Positions 32,545-43,239 of a stretch of DNA of 64,000 nucleotides are shown here, in pieces. Each line of letters starts with the position of its first letter. Position 1 is the first letter of the stretch. Below the pieces are notes generated by a model. That model was not told the DNA's origin. It ran no database searches and saw only the letters and a list, made by a program, of their open reading frames with translations. The translations under genes were made by a program, and so were the position numbers. The stretch comes from Euglena gracilis (Eukaryota; Euglenida; Euglenophyceae; Euglenales): contig CP154955.1 of the NCBI GenBank assembly GCA_039621445.1, positions 19,386,691 through 19,450,690 on the forward strand. The letters are read 5' to 3'.

Positions 32545-34165
32545 GCGGCTCCGTTTTTGGTACCGTATCTTTCAACTGATATCTGGGACTGATCCGAAGA
32601 AGAATTCAGCAAAGAGAAACCCCGAACACGGAAGCAACAGTCGGAGTCACCCACACAAACAGCCACACACAGTTATTTCCAATGTTAATACGCCGATGTC
32701 AAAATCTTTCCTTCCTTTCCTTCCCAGCTACTTTTTAACTCAGAAGACCTCAGGGGGCAGCGCCGGACCCCTCCCCCGGCGAAGCACCGGAATCTGTTTG
32801 AACGATACCTTCAAATGTCCCGCATTTTGTGGTCCCCCCCGGTCCCCGGGTTCAAAAGAAGCTTGGTTCTGCCCTTTCAAACTTTTTTATTTTTTGATTG
32901 CATCTCTTCCACAAAATGAAAATAATTTCTCTTTCACGTCGTGTCATTTCTCTCCGTTTTGTTCTTCGAAGCAAGCCATTCAGGAACTTCCGTCCCTGGG
33001 TGCCTTTTGTAAATTTGGAAGCCAATGTCATCTTCGAATTTTGGGGGGGCTGGTGGTTTCCCTCGGTGGGAAATTTCGGTGTCTTTTCTGGTATTTTCCC
33101 ACATTCAGGGGGGTGTTCCAGACCGGGCTCCAAAGTCGATTTTGCTTTCCCAACTTGAAATTTTTTTTATTGATCCTCGCTGTTCAGTATTATTAAGTAA
33201 TTGTTCATTTCTTTTTTTTAAAAAAAAATAACTGGTACCAAACTCACAATTATGGTTGGCACATAAAATGATGAGGGCTGTGCTGCCTGGCTTTGAAAAT
33301 CCACTGTAGGGGGGGGGGGGGCGATCCGATGCGTGGGCACAAACCCAACGTAGAAATCAAAAAAATATGTGATGTCAAAACAGCTATCGGCTTGTCATTT
33401 GAGGAGAAAAGTACCAATATGCCGTTCCGTTTCCGTGGAAGAACATATTTTTGTTCTGTCGTTCTTCCGGGCATGCTTCCCCCTGCCGCTCTGGCGTGTG
33501 ATTCGCTGGACATGCACCCTTGCGGACCCCTGCATCGGTGCTCATGTGGCTGCGTCGTCGGGGTTGCCAACTTGCCCCCCCCCCCAGTCCCATTGGGCAG
33601 ACGGAGTGGGAGACCGCCACTGAACCCGCCCAGCACCAACCCCACCACCGTCCCAGGCACCTCTGTTGCAGCTCGGCCAGTGGCCGACACCTTTGCTACC
33701 GTTATGGCTATGCCCCCCCCCCACAACGCATTTGCCTCCCAAGGAAGAACCAACAGGGGAGAGGTGTTCCAGTGCTGAATAATTGAATGGGCCAGAGCTC
33801 AATATTCTTTACATGCTGAATAAAGTTCTGTCCAGACCCAAGAAATTATAGATATAAATTATAGATTAAAAATTTTAAATTATAGATATAAATTTGTATC
33901 GAAAGCTGCAAGCATGGGGAGGAAAAAGACACAAACTTTTTTTAAAAGACCCCCTTTTTTGTTGTTCTTGCACTGAGTATTTATAATTCTGCTGGGAACA
34001 AAATTTGCATCAAATTTTATCCTGCAGCTCGTTTTTATCCTGTATTCCTCTTTTGTCCTTTGAGGAAAGCATTTTGTATTTGTGTGCACTCCTGGAGCAA
34101 AGAAGTTGTACTTCTATATGCATTCATTGCATTTTCCACCCCATTTTTTTGTGATTCCTCCCACT
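32545..34165. other. Mostly unique non-coding
   Basis: At 32,726-32,870 a decayed MITE-like piece starts CAGCTACTTTTTAACTCAGA and ends AAAAGAAGCTTGG, without a clean target duplication. A G tract lies at 33,308. The open minus-strand frame at 33,250-33,753 lacks any motif. Confidence 0.35.
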
Positions 34166-34166
34166 G

Positions 34167-34550
34167 TTGTTGAACCCTCCCCTCAAATAATACCCCCCCC
34201 CCCATCGGGGTCCGACTTCGGCCGCCGAAATAATCCCCCCCCCAGTTTCGGGCCGAAGGCCCGGATTTTTGACCTGAAAATGTAGGTAAAAATCACAATA
34301 ATTTACAACAAATTACGAAAAATATCGATTTTTCTGGATCATCTGGCCTCCAAAAATGCTAGAAAGTACAAAAAATGAACCCAAAGGGGGGTTTTGGCGC
34401 TATTTTTGCTCCTACGGAACTTCGAAAAATTTCGAATTTTTTTTGGGAAATAATCCCCCCCAAATAATACCCCCCCCCCTCGGGCCGGGACTTCGGGCGA
34501 TAAAATAATACCCCCGGGGGGGTATTATTTGGACGGGGGGTTTGCCTTCC
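34167..34550 (+). mobile_element. AATAATACCCC element, copy 1
   Basis: Ends are inverted: CCTCAAATAATACCCC at the left and GGGGTATTATTTGG at the right. The roughly 380-bp body includes GGGTCCGACTTCGGCCGCCG, TTTTTCTGGATCATCTGGCC and CTCCTACGGAACTTCGAAAA. A near-identical copy in the same orientation lies at 48,345-48,800. No coding capacity and no clear target duplication. Confidence 0.65.
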
Positions 34551-35523
34551 CTCTCCCCCCTTGGTGCACAGCTGCCCACGTTCCCCCCCCCCCGTCCATT
34601 TCATTGGCACTCCGCCGCTGCAGGCAACCCCTCCCGGCGGGCCCCTCCCCTCCCCCGCCTGCCCTCCCCGGCGACCCCCCGGACTCCCCCGCCCCCTGGG
34701 CTGAGTTCCCTCAAGGTCTGTCCCAGTTGGGCTGGCAGGCAACAGGGTGCCTAGCTGCCAGCGTGCGGCGGGGTATGCAGCACCGCAGTTGGTTTTTTTT
34801 TTGGCTCCAAAGGTGACAATGGAGTGTATCTCCATCCCCCCAAAAATAAGACGCATAAGACAAAACTTGCTTCTTGTGCAGTAAATTTCATTTTTCTGCG
34901 TTCCGCCACTGCTCCTCACGTCAGCCACACATTGCCCAAGTCCCGGCATTTGACTTGGAGAAGGTCCCATCACGATCCACCCACTCGGCCCAACCCCCTC
35001 CACCTCCTGGGGGGGGGGGGGGGCTCGGCCAGGCCCACCAACCCACCCACCCCACTTCCACCCCGGGTCACGAAACTTTTTTTATAAAAAAAAACTCTGG
35101 CTTGGAGGGCCCTTGCGGGTGCTGTGGAGAGTATGGCACTGGCGCAGTGACCCACCCTGGAGCTCTGCCACCCTCAGCGGCAGAATTGAAGCTCCCCCAA
35201 AACCTGATGGACCCTGCGGAGGCGGGGTTTTCTTCTATTTTCGGCGCAAAGGACCCCAAAATTGTCCCCAAAAGTTCATATCCCGGAGCCCCCCCCCCCC
35301 CGGGGTCCGGACCCCCCCAGGTGGGTCCGGACCCCCCTCCCCCGGTCCGGACAAAAAACCCTCTCCTCCAAACCCTGGTGGCGGGGTGGGGGATCTGGTA
35401 CCACGGTGTGGGAATGCGGCTGGTCCTTTGCGCTCGGGGGGTAGGGGTCCCGTCCCGGACCGCATGGACTCCTGCCAGACCCAGGGCTGTATTGGAATCC
35501 CGGAAACCCTTGTGCGCATGTGT

Positions 35524-36290
<767 letters not shown>

Positions 36291-36388
36291 CAGAATTCCC
36301 GGAATCCCGGAAACCCTATGGGTGGTGGGTGGGGGGTCGAACCCCTACACCTGGCCGAACACCCACTCGCGAATGCGACTCGCCCCAG

Positions 36389-36535
36389 CCGCCGCGGGAC
36401 TCGCTGAGCGGCATCGGCCCGGGGGCCTTCCCCCCGGCCGCCGACCTGCCGCCCCCCGGCCCTGCCCCGAAGGGCCCCGCCAGGGCCAAGAGGCGCGCCG
36501 CCGCCCCGCAGGACCGCCGGCCCCCCGACGCCTAA
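36389..36535 (+). CDS. Gene A, terminal exon U
   Basis: Acceptor TCGCCCCAG opens PPRDSLSGIGPGAFPPAADL then PPPGPAPKGPARAKRRAAAP, ending QDRRPPDA and a TAA stop at 36,533-36,535. Pro/Ala-rich with a basic cluster, it is a plausible C-terminus for the tail built by exons R-T. No AATAAA is seen soon after the stop. Connection to the coiled-coil exons is inferred from strand and composition only. Confidence 0.45.
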   Translation, partial: PPRDSLSGIGPGAFPPAADLPPPGPAPKGPARAKRRAAAPQDRRPPDA

Positions 36536-37320
36536 GCCCCGTGCTTTCCCTGGCTGGCGATGCCTCACGGCTGTGTGGCTGTGGCGTTTGGGACACGGTC
36601 ACACTCCCTGCCGTTTGGACACGAGATACATGCCCTGCCATTTTTCTCACCTGTCGTTGTTGTTAACTCGTCACACACTGCCTGTCCTCCCTACACCTTA
36701 GAAATGACCCATTTTGCCCGGCTGACCTTTTGCAATGCTCACCGCTGACCCCCGCTATCCTGTGCCCGTGTATGTCCCGCGAGCCCGCCCGCCACTGCTG
36801 GGCGACACCTATTTCGGCACCTCTCTCCCCTGCACCGCCATGCCACCTCATGCCCTGTTCCTGTCCTGCCCCCTCATCTGTCCTAGCCTGTGTTGTCTGC
36901 CCACTTTTTTTTTCTCCGTTTTTTCGTGGGAAAAAAATACGGGTTCCCAAAAACTTTTGTTCTGAAAATTTCCCAGAAATTTTTTGGGTTGGTTTCCACC
37001 CCGAAAAAAGGACCCTTTTGACCCCGTTATGGGCATTTTAGGCGTGTTCTGCCGAATCAGGATTTTTTTTTGGCCCTTTTGGCTCAGTTCCGCTGTTGGC
37101 TACGTTTTTTCCTGAAATTTTCTTATTTTTGGTACTGGCCCAAAACGACTGCCACCCCCCCCCCCAGCAGGGGCTGTTTCCGAAATTTTGTGATTGGTCC
37201 CAAATGGCCGATATTTCCCGAACAGGAACTGCACTGGAATCATCAGACCAAACACCACTCAGAGCAACCACCCCCGAGGGTAGTCATTGAGAACTCCCAA
37301 AACAATCAAATATTTTTGTA
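36536..37320. other. 3' flank of gene A
   Basis: Possible 3' untranslated sequence to about 36,900. Beyond it, T-rich DNA with GGCC-bounded foldbacks and a C tract at 37,157. No further exon seen. Confidence 0.35.
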
Positions 37321-37332
37321 ATCGCTTTCAAC

Positions 37333-37738
37333 CAGGCCCTGGGGGTCCACTAGCCATTTTGCTTGATACTGGAAAAAATGGACTAGCTAAACTCGGACCC
37401 CCCCTCCCCCCTCCCCCTGGGGGGGTCTGGGGGTCCCCCTGACTGGAAAAAAATTCCTCTGGCGCTGCGCGCCGAGGTGGAAATGAGGTTTGTAATGCAT
37501 TTCTGGCTGATTATGTTCCCAAAAAAATCCAAAAATGCCAAAAATGAGCATTTTTGGCCATTCTGGGTCCAAAAAATTTTCGGCGCTTCGCGCCGGCCAC
37601 TGGAGAAAAAATTCCATTACCTGGCCCTGCTAGTGGACCCCCGGGGGTCCATTAGAATTCCCACTAGCCAGATTTGGACTAGCTGCAGTCCAGCTCCCCC
37701 CCCCTTGGGGGTACTGAGGACCCTTGAACAAAGGCCTG
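37333..37738. mobile_element. hAT-type MITE, 406 bp
   Basis: Flanked by a perfect 8-bp duplication CTTTCAAC (37,325-37,332 and 37,739-37,746). Ends are CAGGCC...GGCCTG. Inside are GGTCCACTAGCC phrases, CTGGCGCTGCGCGCCGAGG and CGGCGCTTCGCGCCGG hairpins, and AAAAATGAGCATTTTTGGCC. It shares its interior, inverted, with the 42,163-42,598 element. Confidence 0.85.
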
Positions 37739-38043
37739 CTTTCAACAGGAAAACAAAAAATCGCCTTTTTTGCAGCATCCTCGTCCATACATCTCGAAAA
37801 TTATCGGGTCATTTCATGGGGAGCTTCATTTTGATCATTGTCAAATGATCGTTGGAAGAAAAAAAAATGGCGTTTTCAGGAACCATCTCTCTTCTATCTT
37901 CAAATCACAACCCACCGCGAGAGATCAGATGAGAGACACTTGCCCTAAACAGCTGGAAAACATATATAACGAGCACAACTGCCTTTGGCAGCTGTGAAAG
38001 GTTACCTGAAAATCCCTTGGGTGAGTGAGGACCAGCTCGGAGT

Positions 38044-38329
38044 CAGGCTTCTTTTTAAGTCACCTGACCCCCCCCCCCCCCCGGGGGGAGGGGGGGGGGT
38101 GGGGGGGTCCGGGCCGGACCCCCCCCGGGGGGGGGGGGGGGCCCGCGCCGGAGGCGCTGGGTATACCTTTTCGGCGCGAAGCGCCGAAAATTTTTGAAAA
38201 TTGCCTTTAGCGGGCCCGATTTTGGGGGGGTCCCGCCCCCCTCCCCCCGGGAGGGGGGTCCCGCGCCACCCTGGGTGGGTGGGGGGGGGACCCCCCCCTC
38301 CCCCCCCCGGGGTCTTAAAAAGAAGCCTG
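38044..38329. mobile_element. hAT-type MITE, 286 bp
   Basis: A perfect 16-bp terminal inverted repeat, CAGGCTTCTTTTTAAG and CTTAAAAAGAAGCCTG, lies between perfect 8-bp duplications CTCGGAGT (38,036-38,043 and 38,330-38,337). The centre is G/C tracts around a TCGGCGCGAAGCGCCGA hairpin. The best-preserved member and therefore recent. Confidence 0.95.
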
Positions 38330-38339
38330 CTCGGAGTTT

Positions 38340-39540
38340 GCCCCTCCACTTCTAGGCCCCAGGCAACAATGGAGGCCATCTTTGTCATTACAAATGAAAC
38401 GAACACTGACATCCAAATGTGTACGGTTTTTCAACTGAGAATTGTTTACAGTCTCCCTTGAAACTCTCTTTGTATGTTGTTTACGGTTGATCGTAAACAA
38501 GGGAAACCTGCGGTATCCCAGTCATGAATGCTGGTGGGGTGAGATGCCCCTTCCACTCCACAGCTCCTGTACAGCAGACGTTTTGGTTTTGGTTTCTTAT
38601 CAGAAGACCCCAAAATTGGTTGTAGCAAATGGATTGACATGGTGGTGCTGAGCGGTGTGATCCACAGAGTGGGTAGTAAGTCGGAACCCTCTCACCAAAA
38701 CCACTTTCCTGACTGAATGTGTGCTCAAGGCAAGGGGCGAGCACTTGGGGGTGTCCAGCTGTCGGCAGCCATCAGGGGAACCAGAGACAAGAGCACACCC
38801 ACCCCCTCGTTAACCCGGCACATTTGCATACCTCAAACAAAATATACGTGAAAACGTAAATTTCATTCAATTTACAGTTTCCCGTAAAACTCTTCGCAAG
38901 TTACGCACTCATACCCAGCCCAAGAGAAACAAGAGATCTTACTGTGGCAAAAGGGGCTCAAAAGGGCAAATCAGGAAAACAGTGTTTAGGGGTTTGGCAG
39001 GCATTCAGCTGGGCAACCGCTGCGAACAACAGTGGATGTATTTTTGAAAACGTACTCTACGCTCCACAGGTTTAGGTTCAGCATAATCGAGCCTCTTTTT
39101 GCAGAGCCCTTCAACTCCATTTCTTCGAGTTTTGTTTCTGAGGGCAGGTATCTGTACTGTTGAAATGGAATGCACAAATGGGTACATAAATCTCAGGATA
39201 TTTCTGTTCTGGGGGAGTTTGAAACCGCACTGGATTCCATGGTGGGGGGTATCTCAGTGTCCAGACAGAGCTGCTGTGGCCCACCAAGTGGGCCACAGCA
39301 GAGGAATCGGGTGAGACCCTCTGCAGTGAGCCCTGGAAAGCTCAGTCTGGGGTGTTGCTGAGGGACCTCTCTTGAGTGGCATGGAATGAAGTCAGGGGCC
39401 GGGAGGGTACCTTGTAACCCAGCTCGAGGTGTGTTGCGGTGACTGTGGCCGTCTGTGGTCTGTGGCAACTCGGCACACCAGCAGTAACCTGGTTTCTGTG
39501 CCCAGAGTTGATTGATTGATTCTGTTCTCCGGATCTTTGC
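38340..39540. other. Unique stretch, no gene seen
   Basis: Contains GTTTACGGTTGATCGTAAAC (38,480-38,499), an imperfect palindrome related to those at 39.5-40.0 kb, and CCACCAAGTGGGCCACAG near 39,280, which forms a small inverted repeat with CTGTGGCCCACC just upstream. Confidence 0.4.
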
Positions 39541-39543
39541 TTA

Positions 39544-39996
39544 GTTTACGGGGAACCCTGAGCAGCATTTCATTAAGTTGAAATTGCACCTGGTGAGAGG
39601 GGGACCAACGCCCGACAAGCAACCCCAGCCAGTGTTTGCGGGGAACATCGCAAACACTTTGGCACTGACACCATACCTACATGGCATGTGTGTCCTCTTC
39701 CAGCTCTGTTCCCACAGCAGGGACCGCACCAGGAAGGCATGCACTGCCAACGCCAAATAATTTTAAACAACAGCAAGTTTAGGGGAACCCGTGAACATGT
39801 TCAGTCGTTGCGTTGGGCATATGGGGTGGGGGCTGGGCCAAAAGGGCCATCAGCCCAGCTCCGGGGGGGTAGGGGACAAGGTTCGGATGCCATCCAGGAA
39901 TGAGAGGGGGGCAGTGCTTGTTTACGGGAACCCGTGAACAATTTGATGTTTTCGGTTTTCCGAAATCTGTTTTTACGTTTACGGAAAACCGTGAAC
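39544..39996. repeat. Spaced GTTTACGGGAACCCGTGAAC palindromes
   Basis: Four 20-bp imperfect palindromes occur at about 39,544, 39,777, 39,920 (GTTTACGGGAACCCGTGAAC) and 39,977 (GTTTACGGAAAACCGTGAAC). They share GTTTACGG/CCGTGAAC half-sites. They could be protein-binding sites or termini of small insertions. Confidence 0.65.
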
Positions 39997-40429
39997 CTCC
40001 TTCGCCACGCAAGCTGTTGTTCTGGCCCCGAAACTTTCATGGGAACCAATAAAGTATCGGCGGGGTTGAATAACCCCAGAACTATTTCGGAACACTCCGG
40101 GACTCACAAATTTTGGGAATTTTCTCAGGGCAAATTCGGAAATATCGGTCTGAATCGGGTGGGACAGACGGACAACGCGGGCTAGGTCTTTTTCCCGGTT
40201 TGCTTCTGCAAGATGGATGGTTGGGATGAATGGGTGTTGCACAGAGGGCCCATGTTAGGATGTCGCAAAGTTGCCTCTGGCTGCTTGTGTGAAATGTAGA
40301 GTGTGCCGTTAACAATGAAAATAATAAAAGGTTTGCGTGTGGTGTTGTTCCATTTGTGAGCGGTGTTGCACCAATTTGTGTGTATGTATGTATGTTTACA
40401 TGCGTTCATGAGTGCGTGTGTGTATATGC

Positions 40430-40588
40430 ATGTGTGTGTGTGTTGTGTGTGTGTGTGTGTGTGTGTGTTGTGTTGTGTTGTGTTGTGTTGTGTTGTGTTG
40501 TGTTGTGTTGTGTTGTGTTGTGTTGTGTTGTGTTGTGTTGTGTTGTGTTGTGTTGTGTTGTGTTGTGTTGTGTTGTGTTGTGTTGTGC
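40430..40588 (+). repeat. (TG)n then (TTGTG)n microsatellite
   Basis: A short TG run is followed by about 24 copies of TTGTG, ending 120 bp upstream of the gene B start codon. Confidence 0.95.
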
Positions 40589-40710
40589 GTGCGTGCATGC
40601 GTGCGTTTGTGTGTGCAACATGTTTTGTGTTGTGTTTTTTACCCTCTTCATTATGACTGGAGACATGTGTCGCTGCTGACCCACTGTTTTTTCTTTGAAG
40701 TCCCAAAACA

Positions 40711-40797
40711 ATGGCTGCGCTTTCCTTGCTGCCGACTCCGCTGAGCCCACCCCGCAATTCAGCCTGTTTCGAGCCACGCATCGCAGCCACCGCACTG
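40711..40797 (+). CDS. Gene B, exon 1 (possible transit peptide)
   Basis: The exon starts at an ATG in a favourable context (AAAACAATGGCTGCG) and reads MAALSLLPTPLSPPRNSACF then EPRIAATAL, ending G|GTGTGC in phase 0. There are no acidic residues in the first 20, with Ser, Pro, Leu and Ala enriched and Arg present, as in plastid or mitochondrial transit peptides. With exons V, W and X the total is about 151 codons and every junction is in phase. Upstream lies a pentanucleotide microsatellite; no TATA box was identified. The role of the protein is unknown; a small organelle membrane protein is the working inference. Confidence 0.5.
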
Positions 40798-41049
40798 GTG
40801 TGCTGCACCTCTCGCTCTCATATGCCTTCACATATCATTCTGTGACGAAAGACCCTTTCTGCTGGATTTTTCAATTCAATTTTCAATTTTATGTTTAGTT
40901 TAATGCTGCAGGCAGTAAAAACTGGATGGAATTTCGTTGCCTGTATGAACTACGCATTTTAAAGCCACACCAATTCCCCATTGGAGTCCAGACGATGTAA
41001 ATAAACCCACACAGCCCAGTGCAAAAGACTTTACAACATAGTGGTGCGA

Positions 41050-41235
41050 AATTTCTCACGAGGTACCCTAATTTTTTTGGTTTATTAAAGCGGATTCCAA
41101 CCACGGGATGCATCCCTCCAGCAATATCTCAATGTTTTGTGTGGCTGCCAGCACAGTCGCAACACGTTCAGGCCAGGAATCATGCAATGGCATTATGGCG
41201 TCAGGTGGGATGGCCAAAGGCTGCTTTGAGGGTTA
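41050..41235 (+). pseudogene. Tc1/mariner-like transposase fragment (+ arm)
   Basis: Translation gives FLTRYPNFFGLLKRIPTTGC and then fragments corresponding to the minus arm at 41,640-41,880 (SQHVQARNHAMALWRQVGWP, then KAALR). It breaks off at 41,235. Homology to the minus arm is direct at DNA level: ACAGTCGCAACACGTTCA here against the complement of TGAACGTGTTGTGACTGTG there. Confidence 0.6.
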
Positions 41236-41444
41236 CAAGTGTTATGGGGGTGCCTGCCTAGAGCAGGCACCCCCCCCGGGGGGGTCGATTTTTGGCCCCA
41301 GTGCCTGCTGACCCATGCAAATTTCCCTTGAAAATGGCCATTTTTGGGCCCCAGCGCCTTCGGCGCCGTGGGTGTGTGTGCTATAGCACCTCCCACCCCA
41401 AAACCCGACCCCCCCCCCGAGGGAGTCGAAAATGCCCTACCCCC

Positions 41445-41880
41445 TTACCTGCCCATAGCAACTCCTCCTGGAAGGTGCGACCTTCTCAAAAGGAAGCTTG
41501 CCTGGAGCTGCTTAGTCACCAATGGCCACACATGCTCAACCGAGTTTACGTCTGGAGACATGGGTGACCATTCGTCATGATCGAATCGACATTATTCTTC
41601 GTGGAGGCGGTTGTGAGTTTGGAGAAGTCATGGGGATAGGTGAAACGTTTGTTCTTCAATGTCCTCAAAGCAGCTTTTGACCATCCCACCTGACGCCATT
41701 GCGCCATTGCACGATTCCCGGGCTTTTTTTTTTTGAACGTGTTGTGACTGTGCCGGCAGTCGCACAAACCACTGAGATATCACCTGAGTGATGCTCCATC
41801 CTTGATTTGCTTGCTTGCAAACCAGTCGATGCATCCCGTTGTTGGAATCCGCTTCAATAAGGCAAAAAAATTAAGAAGTG
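41445..41880 (-). pseudogene. Tc1/mariner-like transposase relic (- arm)
   Basis: On the minus strand the 3' end gives EWSPMSPDVNSVEHVWPLVT, which is the Tc1/mariner/IS630 block around the third catalytic acidic residue (W-P-x-x-SPD-x-N-x-x-E-x-x-W). It then runs to a TAA at 41,447-41,445. Upstream are KNKRFTYPHDFSKLTTASTK in another frame and, near 41,760-41,860, ALLKRIPTTGCIDWF with an HTH-like IKDGASLRDISVVCATAGTV stretch. At least two frameshifts break it. It faces the + arm at 41,050-41,235. Confidence 0.75.
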
Positions 41881-42162
41881 AGAATTTTTATCACCAGTGT
41901 GGCGTAAAACTATTGCATTGGATTGCATGATGCATCCGGATGTAAAGCCCGACAAAATGATGGATCATTAATCCAAAGTATGGACATGGAGGCAGGAAAT
42001 TGAGTGTCCGCCTGCTGGGTTGGTTCTTCAACAGACCCCGAGCTTTGGAAACAGAGAGAATGCGCAGAAAAAGCAAAGCAAAATGCGCAGGCAATGGAAG
42101 CCGATCCTTGGGCATAATGTATGTGTCTCCTTTGCCCGAAGCCCGTTTGGCGGTGTTCAAAA

Positions 42163-42598
42163 CAGGCTTTTGCTTAAGGGATTGCAGTACCCCCCCGGGG
42201 GGGGGGCTGGACTGCAGCTAGTCCAAATTTGGCTAGTGGGTTTTCTAGCAGACCCCCCCCGGGGGGGGGGGGGTCTGCTAGCAGGGCTAGCTAGTGGAAA
42301 AAATTTTTTCCAGTGACCGGCGCGAAGCGCCGAACTTTTTTTTGGGACCCCAAAAATGGCCAAAAATGCCCGTTTTTGGCCATTTTTGGGAATTTTTGGA
42401 ACAAAATCAGCCAAAAACCTGTTAAAAACCTCATTTTTCCTCCAGTGCTGTGCGCCGGAGGAAAAAAAATTTTCCAGTCCAGGGGACCCCCGGACCCCCC
42501 CCCCCGGGGGGGAGGGGGGTCTAGCAAGTCCACTTTTTCCAGTGTCTAGCCGATTGGCTAGCCAGTACCCCCCCCGGGGGTCCTTAAGCAAAAGCCTG
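42163..42598. mobile_element. hAT-type MITE, 436 bp
   Basis: A perfect 17-bp terminal inverted repeat, CAGGCTTTTGCTTAAGG and CCTTAAGCAAAAGCCTG, is flanked by GTTCAAAA and GTTCCAAA (8-bp duplication, one mismatch). Inside: CTGCAGCTAGTCCAAATTTG, G/C tracts, a CGGCGCGAAGCGCCG hairpin and AAAAATGCCCGTTTTTGGCC. It lies in gene B intron 1. Confidence 0.9.
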
Positions 42599-42675
42599 GT
42601 TCCAAATGCTGTTTGCAGGCCGAGACCCCTGCCAATCCCCCCCCCGCTTCGACCCTTCAACTCCACTCTTCCCAC

Positions 42676-42999
42676 CAGTCAATCACTTAGTCACTGGCCG
42701 ACCCCCCCCCGGGGGGGGACTGGTTTTTTCAGAGTGACTGACTGGTTTTTGGCCCCGCCCCCCCCCCCCCCCCCCGGGGTCTGGGCCAAAAACCTCTAAA
42801 GTGACCCGGCGTCAAAGGCGCCGGAAAATTTTTTGGCTTTTTTTCAGGTTTTTTGGTCAAATTTTCTTTGGATTCCAGAGTGGCCAAGGGGGGGGGTAGT
42901 GACTGACTGGTTTCCCGAAAAAAAAGTGACTGACTGGTTTTTCGAAGAGTGGAGTGACCCCCCCCTCCCCCCCCCGGGGTCGGTAAAAAAAATTGTATG
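42676..42999. mobile_element. MITE at a splice acceptor, 324 bp
   Basis: Flanks CTTCCCAC and CTTCCCCC are an 8-bp duplication with one mismatch. The left end is CAGTCAATCACTTAGTCACT and the right end TCGGTAAAAAAAATTGTATG. It shares GTGACTGACTGGTTTTT phrases, a GGCGTCAAAGGCGCC hairpin and the end type with the 49,626-49,961 element. The right duplication forms part of the polypyrimidine tract of gene B exon V. Confidence 0.65.
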
Positions 43000-43011
43000 C
43001 TTCCCCCCCAG

Positions 43012-43177
43012 GCGGGGGCCGGCCTCGGCCTCCTGGCGGTGCACCTCGCAGCCCACAGTGGGCCCGCGGCCCACCTCTCCGCCGCCCCCGCCGCCCCCAC
43101 CGCCCCGGCCCCCGCGGCGGTGGCCCCCCGGGGGCGGCCCACCACCACCACGCCGGAGCCCAGTGGGGGGCGGCGGG
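43012..43177 (+). CDS. Gene B, exon 2 (V)
   Basis: Exon V follows a C-rich tract and AG directly after the MITE. It reads AGAGLGLLAVHLAAHSGPAA, a hydrophobic stretch, and then a Pro/Ala linker with HLSAAPAAPTAPAPAAVAPR and GRPTTTTPEPSGGRR. The donor is GCGGG|GTATTG, leaving phase 1. The first segment could be the hydrophobic core of a targeting signal or a membrane helix. The Pro/Thr/Ala linker is probably disordered. Phase 0 at the start matches exon 1, and phase 1 at the end matches exon W. Confidence 0.5.
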
Positions 43178-43239
43178 GTATTGCCCGGCGGGGCTTCCGC
43201 TGGTCAGCCTGTCTCACAGCCACTGAAGGGCCTCTGCAC

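Noticed and set aside
34529-34816. Possible Pro-rich exon after CGCTGCAG at 34,624
   Set aside because: All three frames are open and Pro-rich, no donor stands out, and it abuts the repeat element ending at 34,550.
42619-42675. Apparent exon reading AETPANPPPASTLQLHSSHQ upstream of the MITE
   Set aside because: Better explained as the original polypyrimidine tract of exon V, separated from the exon by the MITE insertion; there is no GT donor.
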